A stretch of 11,395 nucleotides of DNA from positions 1-11,395 of the forward strand of contig JAJRYU010000520.1 in NCBI GenBank assembly GCA_024275615.1, in the 5' to 3' direction. The DNA is from Planctomycetota bacterium (GTDB taxonomy: Bacteria > Planctomycetota > GCA-002687715 > DRQF01). A program made the translations under genes and the position numbers. This document shows positions 6,925 to 11,395 of the stretch, one piece after another (position 1 is the stretch's first letter; each line of letters opens with the position of its first letter). Under the pieces are notes generated by a model. The model saw only the letters and a program-made list of their open reading frames with translations, did not search any database and had not been told where the DNA came from.

Positions 6925-6939
6925 GAGTCGTGCAGCCAA
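6907..6939 (+). repeat. 13-bp inverted repeat with the small gene's stop codon in its loop
   Basis: TTGGCTGCA (6907-6915) is the exact reverse complement of TGCAGCCAA (6931-6939). Inside, CGAC (6917-6920) pairs with GTCG (6927-6930) after one bulged G, leaving the loop CTGAGA, which contains most of the TGA stop. There is no T-tract, so it is not a normal intrinsic terminator. The remaining bases to 7135 contain minor GC-rich hairpins and no gene, RNA family or promoter I can recognise. Confidence 0.65.
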
Positions 6940-7135
6940 GACTCCTAACTGTTGAATCCGAAACGATTTACGACGTGGCGCCAGGCCCGTGCCGAGGCTG
7001 GGTGGCGAGCCCCAGACTGTCTCCCCAAACCTCCAGCATATTGAAGATTGATCGCGCTTCTAGCAAAGTGGCGATGTCGCAAGGCGATCTTTGCCCGTGC
7101 CCCGTGGTCCGGACGTTAGGCCTGGAGCAGTTCAT

Positions 7136-8182
7136 TTGACCGATCCTCAAAAAAAGAGCACCACTGCGGATCCTGCGGCACTCGCAGAAGTACTCGATGG
7201 CCATGACAATGTCATCGTGTTTTGCCACATGAATCCTGATCCAGACAGCGTAGCCGCGGCTCTCGCCATGAAACAGCTCTTGTCGAGTCGCTTTGGCAAA
7301 GTTGTTCAACTCTGCTATCGAGGAATCATCGGTCGGGCGCAGAACCGCATGATGCACCAAATCCTGGCTCCAGAATTGAAGCGTTTCTTGGATATCGAGG
7401 ATATCGATTTCACTGCCGCCATACTTTGCGATGCTCAGCCACAATTTGGTTTCAATCCCGACGATTTAGCCGAACAAGATGTGCCAGTCATTGCCTGTGT
7501 CGATCACCATCCATTCGTAGAGTCAACCAAGGGGCTGCCTTTCTTTGATGTCAGGCCAAGCTATGGCGCGACATCGACGATCATGACTGAATACTTGCGT
7601 TTGTTTTCAGTTGTACCCACCAGCACGGTTGCCACGGCACTATTCTATGGCATCAAGACAGACACTCTTGGTCTCACTCGCCGCACTTCGGATGCCGACC
7701 GCGCAGCTTATGAGTACCTGCTGCAGTTCGTCGACCACGAAAAGCTGATGGCGATCGAAGCGCCACCTTTGTCAAGCACGTACTTTCGCGACCTAAAACA
7801 CGCTATCGATGAGGCGAGAGTCTATAAGAACCTCGTTGTGACTCATATTGGCGAGTTACCCTATCCTGACATGGTGGCTGAAATCGCCGACTTGCTTCTT
7901 AAAGTTGAATCTGCGAGTTGGTCGGTTTGTATGGGATGGTATGGAGACTTGGTTTACGTTTCCGTTCGTACAGAAGATCCAACAGGTGATGCTGGTGTGT
8001 TCATTGAACAGGTTGTTAACGAACTCGGGCAGGCTGGTGGTCACAACACAATGGCGGCGGCGCGGGTCAAGATGGCCGAAAGCGGGGGCGACGATTTCGA
8101 AAGGCTCAGGTTGGAATTGACAACGCGTATGCTCGATCGTCTTGGCTTGAAGGAAGAGGACGGCGACGATCTTGTTGCCTAA
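7136..8182 (+). CDS. DHH/DHHA1-family phosphoesterase (NrnA/DhhP-like)
   Basis: 348 residues from TTG 7136, which has GGAG 8 nt upstream (7124-7127). TTG 7091 and GTG 7097 are possible but lie in leader-like sequence. The DHH domain has all its metal-binding motifs: HMNPDPDS (H31, D35, D37), LCDAQ (D99), CVDHHP (D123-H125) and KTDTLG (D176). The C-terminal DHHA1 domain has the substrate-binding GGHN motif (G301-N304). Stand-alone proteins of this length and layout in other bacteria act with manganese as nanoRNA/pAp phosphatases (NrnA) or as c-di-AMP/pApA phosphodiesterases (DhhP, Pde2). There are no membrane segments or PAS domain, so it is not GdpP itself. The RCK gene follows after 10 nt, hinting at a link to potassium control and c-di-AMP. 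The substrate cannot be decided from the sequence. Confidence 0.92.
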   Translation: MTDPQKKSTTADPAALAEVLDGHDNVIVFCHMNPDPDSVAAALAMKQLLSSRFGKVVQLCYRGIIGRAQNRMMHQILAPELKRFLDIEDIDFTAAILCDAQPQFGFNPDDLAEQDVPVIACVDHHPFVESTKGLPFFDVRPSYGATSTIMTEYLRLFSVVPTSTVATALFYGIKTDTLGLTRRTSDADRAAYEYLLQFVDHEKLMAIEAPPLSSTYFRDLKHAIDEARVYKNLVVTHIGELPYPDMVAEIADLLLKVESASWSVCMGWYGDLVYVSVRTEDPTGDAGVFIEQVVNELGQAGGHNTMAAARVKMAESGGDDFERLRLELTTRMLDRLGLKEEDGDDLVA

Positions 8183-8192
8183 ATGAAATACC

Positions 8193-8858
8193 ATGGCTGC
8201 TTTTTTTGTAATCGGATTGAATGCCCTTGGGCGCAAGCTCGCACGAGAACTCCATGAGCGTGGCCACAAGGTCAAACTGGGCGACATCTCACAGGATCGT
8301 ATTAATCGGATTTGTCACGAAATCCCTGATGTCGTCCGTTTAGATACGACTGAACGCGATGCCTTGGGCGAACTCGACGTACCGCAATTCGATCACATCA
8401 TCGTCTGCATGGGGCATCGTTTCGAAGTCGCCGAGCGGACGACTCTGGCCCTGAAGGATCTTGGTGCCAAGGGAATCACCAACGTCGCGACGACGGCAGT
8501 CAGAGCTGAAATCTTGCGAAAAATCGGCGCCGATCGTGTTGTCACGCCTGGCTTGGAACTCGCACGCAACTTGGCTGTCGCGCTCGATGACAAGAGGATT
8601 GACGCATTTACTTATGTCGACAGCGAACTTGGTATCGCCGAAATCGCTGTCGGCAAACCGATAACTTTAGGAGACAACTGGCGTTCGCATCTTGGCAAGG
8701 ACTGCGTCGTCGTTGGGGCTCGTCGCAAAAACCGTGAAGGAAATGATGGTGCGGTCGAAATGATTGCTCTAGCGGGAGTATCGATGGAGGTTGGAGATCA
8801 TCTCTTGGTTTATGGAAAACCTACGATCATCAGCCAGCAGTTAGACAGGGTTCTCTAA
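8193..8858 (+). CDS. TrkA/KtrA-type potassium transport regulator (RCK_N + RCK_C)
   Basis: 221 residues, the usual size of KtrA-like cytosolic gating subunits, which form rings on TrkH/KtrB-type potassium channels. RCK_N (about 1-130) starts FFVIGLNALG, with D31 at the end of strand 2 where nucleotide ribose is bound, and ends EILRKIGADRVVTPGLELA, very typical of KtrA. RCK_C (about 137-217) includes GIAEIAVGKPITLGDNW and the closing VGDHLLVYGKP. The glycine-rich nucleotide loop reads G-L-N-A-L-G, so the middle glycine of GxGxxG is Asn. No channel subunit gene is in the window. The start ATG 8193 has no clear Shine-Dalgarno site and probably depends on coupling to the DHH gene 10 nt upstream. 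RCK_C domains of KtrA in Firmicutes bind c-di-AMP; whether this one does is unknown. Confidence 0.92.
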   Translation: MAAFFVIGLNALGRKLARELHERGHKVKLGDISQDRINRICHEIPDVVRLDTTERDALGELDVPQFDHIIVCMGHRFEVAERTTLALKDLGAKGITNVATTAVRAEILRKIGADRVVTPGLELARNLAVALDDKRIDAFTYVDSELGIAEIAVGKPITLGDNWRSHLGKDCVVVGARRKNREGNDGAVEMIALAGVSMEVGDHLLVYGKPTIISQQLDRVL

Positions 8859-10052
8859 GTGCAACCACTGGCTGGTATTACTATCCTCGATCTGTCACGT
8901 GTCCTCGCTGGACCGTTCTGCACCATGCGCTTGGCCGATCTTGGCGCACGGGTCATCAAAGTTGAATCACGGTCAGGGGATACAACACGGGGCTTTGGGC
9001 CGCCCTTCGTCGACGGTGAATCCCCCTACTTCATGTCCTTTAATCGGGGTAAGGAGTCGGTTGTCCTCGACCTAAAGGAAAAATCTGGCTGGGAATTTGT
9101 CTGCCGTGTCCTCAAGAGTGCAGATGTCATCGTTGAGAACTTTCGGCCCGGAGTCATGGAGCGTCTTGGGCTTTCGGACGCTTTTCTGGAAGAGAACTTT
9201 CCGCGTTTGATTCGCGCTGGGATTACCGGTTTCGGACCCTTGAGTCCTCGAAGCTCCGAGGCTGCTTTTGACTTGGCGATTCAAGCGGAGTCGGGGCTCA
9301 TGGCCATGAATGGTGAAGCCGGGAGAGAAGCCTGTCGCGTCCCCATTAGCATTGCCGATCTGTCGGCTGGCTCAGCAGCCGTCGAAGGAATCTTGGCGGC
9401 ACTCCTTCATAGAGAACGCGGCGGTCACGGTTGTCGAATTGATATTTCACTCATGGAATCGCTTGTTGCTCTGTTTGGCTACCAGGTGCAAGGCACGTTG
9501 ATGACCGGCGAGAGTCCTCGGAAAATGGGACACCGCCATCCCAACTTGGTGCCTTACCAAGGATTCGCGACCGCAGACGGGATGATCGTTTTGGCCGTTG
9601 CTCAAGACCTGCAGTGGCAGCGATTACTCCTAGTGGAAGACATGCCGGCTTCCCTCGCGAATGAAAAATGGTGCAAAAACGAAGGCCGAGTTCTCGAACG
9701 TGAGGACTTAGAGCGGATCTTGCAAAGCACTTTTGTTACTCGAACGACGAAGGAGTGGGTCGAAAGACTCAAGCACCATGATATTCCTGTAGGCCCGGTT
9801 CGCTCAGTCGGCCAAATGCTGGATGAACTGAAAGAAGCCCCCTGTGAGTTTCTGCGAGACTATGAACACAAAACTCTCGGGCCCATGAAGATGATGTCGT
9901 CGCCAATTCTGTGGCAAGGTCGCGAGCGAGATGCGACGAGCCAACCTCCGCCTACTTTGGGCCAACACAGCCGCGCTCTCTTTGAAGAATTCGCTGAGAA
10001 TGAAGAAGAAGTATTGCGGTGGTTGCAGGATTCAACGGAGAGTTCGCCGTGA
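8859..10052 (+). CDS. Class III CoA-transferase (CaiB/BaiF family)
   Basis: 397 residues, the family's normal length. These enzymes move CoA between carboxylic acids (formyl/oxalate, carnitine, succinate with aromatic or branched acids) and work as interlocked dimers. The N-terminal GITILDLSRVLAGPFCTMRL and DLGARVIKVE are diagnostic. The catalytic aspartate is most likely D138 in EAAFDLAIQAESGLM, equivalent to Asp169 of formyl-CoA transferase. Further family motifs are ENFRPGVMERLGL and NLVPYQGFATADG. GTG 8859 follows the RCK gene's TAA with no gap, so translation is probably coupled. The next gene overlaps its stop by 4 nt. The specific acid substrates cannot be read from the sequence; the general family assignment is secure. 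Confidence 0.95.
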   Translation: MQPLAGITILDLSRVLAGPFCTMRLADLGARVIKVESRSGDTTRGFGPPFVDGESPYFMSFNRGKESVVLDLKEKSGWEFVCRVLKSADVIVENFRPGVMERLGLSDAFLEENFPRLIRAGITGFGPLSPRSSEAAFDLAIQAESGLMAMNGEAGREACRVPISIADLSAGSAAVEGILAALLHRERGGHGCRIDISLMESLVALFGYQVQGTLMTGESPRKMGHRHPNLVPYQGFATADGMIVLAVAQDLQWQRLLLVEDMPASLANEKWCKNEGRVLEREDLERILQSTFVTRTTKEWVERLKHHDIPVGPVRSVGQMLDELKEAPCEFLRDYEHKTLGPMKMMSSPILWQGRERDATSQPPPTLGQHSRALFEEFAENEEEVLRWLQDSTESSP

Positions 10053-11383
10053 TTGTCCGAGGCGGTTTGATCCTGAGTATGAAACCGGGCGAATCCCCCT
10101 TCGTGGGCGATGTGCGGATTTGTGACGGTCGAATCGCAGAAATCGGCGCGGCTATCCTCCATGTTGGATCTTCGGAGGATGCCATCGACGCCAGAGGTTG
10201 CTTGGTGATTCCGGGATTTGTACAGAGCCATGTGCATCTGTGTCAGACTTTGTTTCGCAACATGGCCGATGATTTGGAGCTTTTGGATTGGCTCCACGAT
10301 CGAATTTGGCCCTTTGAAGCATGGCACCAAGAAGAATCGATGAGAGCGTCTGCGGACCTTGGGTTGTTTGAACTTATCGCTGGCGGAACAACCACGATTC
10401 TTGACATGGGAAGCGTTCATCACACCGATTCCTTGTTCGTAGCGGCAGCAGAGAGCGGCATTCGCTATTTCGGTGGCAAGTGTCTTATGGACTTTGACGA
10501 CGGTTTGGTCCCGGCAGGTCTTCTGGAGGACACCGAAGTTGCCTTGGCAGAGAGCATTCGTCTTGCGGATCATTGGCACGGAGCAGAAAATGGTCGCCTT
10601 AGCTATGCTTTTGCGCCGCGGTTTGCAGTGAGCTGCACTGACAAGCTCCTGCGAGAAATTGGTGTAGAAGCAAGAAATCGGGGCATGCTCATTCACACCC
10701 ACGCATCAGAAAGCCGAGGTGAGATTGCTGCCGTCAAGGAACGGACTGGCTTGGACAACATTCGCTACCTTGAATCCACGGGACTCCTATCGTCGTCAAC
10801 TATCTTGGCGCATTGTATCCACCTTGAAGAGGGTGAGGACGAGCTCCTGCGGACAAAGGGATGCCACGTGGCTCATTGCCCGAGTAGCAATCTGAAACTC
10901 GCCAGTGGCATCGCAAAAATTCCGGATTTTCTGGCCTCTGGGATCAATGTTGGCCTTGGAGCTGATGGTGCACCATGCAACAACCGGCTCGACATGTTTC
11001 GCGAAATGCACCTAGCGTCGTTGATTCAAAAACCCATCCATGGCCCCAAATCAATGCCGGCGAGAGATGTTCTTGAAATGGCAACACTAAACGGTGCCAA
11101 AGCGCTTGGTGCTGAGCAGGAATTCGGCAGTATAGAAGTTGGTAAGCTAGGTGACATGATCGTCCTTGATCCAGGAAGCCCAGGAGAGCTATCCGGAGGC
11201 GATCCTTACGCGCAAGTCGTTTTCCATCTGAGCCCAGAGTCGGTAAGGGACGTTTTCGTTGGCGGGTGCCTCTTGAAGCGCGATTTTGTAATGCAATCGA
11301 TGGACCCCGCTCTCACCATGTTGCAAGCCGAACAGAGTTTCGAAAAACTGACACGAGATTTCGCGATGAAGGGAAAATCATGA
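10049..11383 (+). CDS. Amidohydrolase, MTA/SAH/5'-deoxyadenosine deaminase-like
   Basis: 444 residues from GTG 10049, with GGAGAG (10037-10042) 6 nt upstream and a GTGA overlap with the CoA-transferase stop. A GTG at 10019 is possible but lies inside the previous gene without a good site. The metal-dependent hydrolase barrel shows its ligands in order: PGFVQSHVHLCQTLFRN (H61, H63), IHTHASES (H218, E221), LAHCIHL (H255) and GLGADGAPCNNRLDMF (D306). The ADD-xx-L-xx-WL and HCPSSNLKLASGIA segments place it in the group of 5'-methylthioadenosine/S-adenosylhomocysteine and 5'-deoxyadenosine deaminases, which also includes guanine deaminases and triazine hydrolases (TrzN/AtzA). Deamination of a purine nucleoside by-product is the likeliest reaction. 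The exact substrate and its connection with a CoA-transferase are open. Confidence 0.9.
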   Translation: MIVRGGLILSMKPGESPFVGDVRICDGRIAEIGAAILHVGSSEDAIDARGCLVIPGFVQSHVHLCQTLFRNMADDLELLDWLHDRIWPFEAWHQEESMRASADLGLFELIAGGTTTILDMGSVHHTDSLFVAAAESGIRYFGGKCLMDFDDGLVPAGLLEDTEVALAESIRLADHWHGAENGRLSYAFAPRFAVSCTDKLLREIGVEARNRGMLIHTHASESRGEIAAVKERTGLDNIRYLESTGLLSSSTILAHCIHLEEGEDELLRTKGCHVAHCPSSNLKLASGIAKIPDFLASGINVGLGADGAPCNNRLDMFREMHLASLIQKPIHGPKSMPARDVLEMATLNGAKALGAEQEFGSIEVGKLGDMIVLDPGSPGELSGGDPYAQVVFHLSPESVRDVFVGGCLLKRDFVMQSMDPALTMLQAEQSFEKLTRDFAMKGKS

Positions 11384-11395
11384 TGCATCAACACC
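11380..11395 (+). CDS. Start of the next gene in the operon (cut by window edge)
   Basis: ATG 11380 overlaps the amidohydrolase TGA stop (ATGA), and a second ATG follows at 11383. AAGGGA (11369-11374) lies 5 nt upstream as a ribosome binding site. Only the codons for MMHQH are visible, so the product cannot be named. The overlap suggests that the 7136-11383 operon continues. Confidence 0.55.

Noticed and set aside
6985..7101. GCCCGTGCC present twice (6985 and 7093)
   Set aside because: A 9-nt repeat in GC-rich spacer can arise by chance and there is no third copy or regular spacing.
6801..7139. 112-residue open frame after purB
   Set aside because: Its product is rich in Cys, His, Arg and Ser without domain or hydrophobic pattern, it begins at a TTG with no ribosome binding site, and it overlaps the more convincing 38-residue frame and a strong hairpin.
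9860..10702. 280-residue open frame on the minus strand
   Set aside because: It lies antisense to the well-supported CoA-transferase and amidohydrolase genes and has no recognisable motif or start signal.

Overview
This window (about 50% GC, 11.4 kb) looks like ordinary chromosomal DNA of a free-living bacterium, most likely from the Planctomycetota or a nearby PVC-type lineage. The reasons are family-level: a large signal-anchored protein of the repetitive 'LPA-xx-L-F/Y' type common in planctomycete proteomes, a CAP-domain protein with a long lineage-specific N-terminal region, a FliA/WhiG-type sigma factor, and an adenylosuccinate lyase of the 'SPQKKFSTWRKLW' type. The phylum assignment is inference. 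Every convincing gene is on the + strand. I see no tRNA, rRNA, IS element or CRISPR array.

Layout. (1) 2-1120: a CAP (SCP/PR1-like) protein whose 5' end lies off the window. (2) 1121-1614: a long non-coding stretch holding a good class I (GEMM) c-di-GMP riboswitch aptamer at about 1363-1442. A consensus -35 box lies upstream. Downstream come a probable intrinsic terminator (1480-1516) and two more hairpins, then the Shine-Dalgarno site of a FliA/WhiG-family sigma factor (1615-2415). A textbook terminator follows (2446-2477). (3) 2517-3047: VanZ-family membrane protein. (4) 3222-5180: a 652-residue protein of unknown function with an N-terminal signal anchor and a C-terminal membrane segment plus charged tail, closed by a strong terminator (5206-5237). 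(5) 5359-6795: purB. (6) 6808-6924: a probable 38-residue single-pass membrane protein whose end lies in a 13-bp hairpin, followed by about 210 nt without a gene. (7) 7136-11383: a tight gene run of DHH/DHHA1 phosphoesterase, TrkA/KtrA-type RCK protein (10 nt gap), class III CoA-transferase (start directly after the previous stop) and MTA/SAH/5'-deoxyadenosine deaminase-like amidohydrolase (GTGA overlap). Another gene begins by ATGA overlap at the right edge.

How they work together. The outstanding feature is the c-di-GMP riboswitch in front of the sigma-28-type gene. It would tie the level of this second messenger directly to synthesis of an alternative sigma factor, a regulatory layer different from the known protein-level control of WhiG by RsiG and c-di-GMP in Streptomyces. 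A second possible nucleotide-signalling link is the DHH phosphoesterase next to an RCK protein. In other bacteria, DHH/DHHA1 enzymes degrade c-di-AMP or nanoRNA, and RCK_C domains of potassium transporters bind c-di-AMP. The CoA-transferase and deaminase at the end of the run look metabolic, and their joint pathway cannot be read from the sequence.
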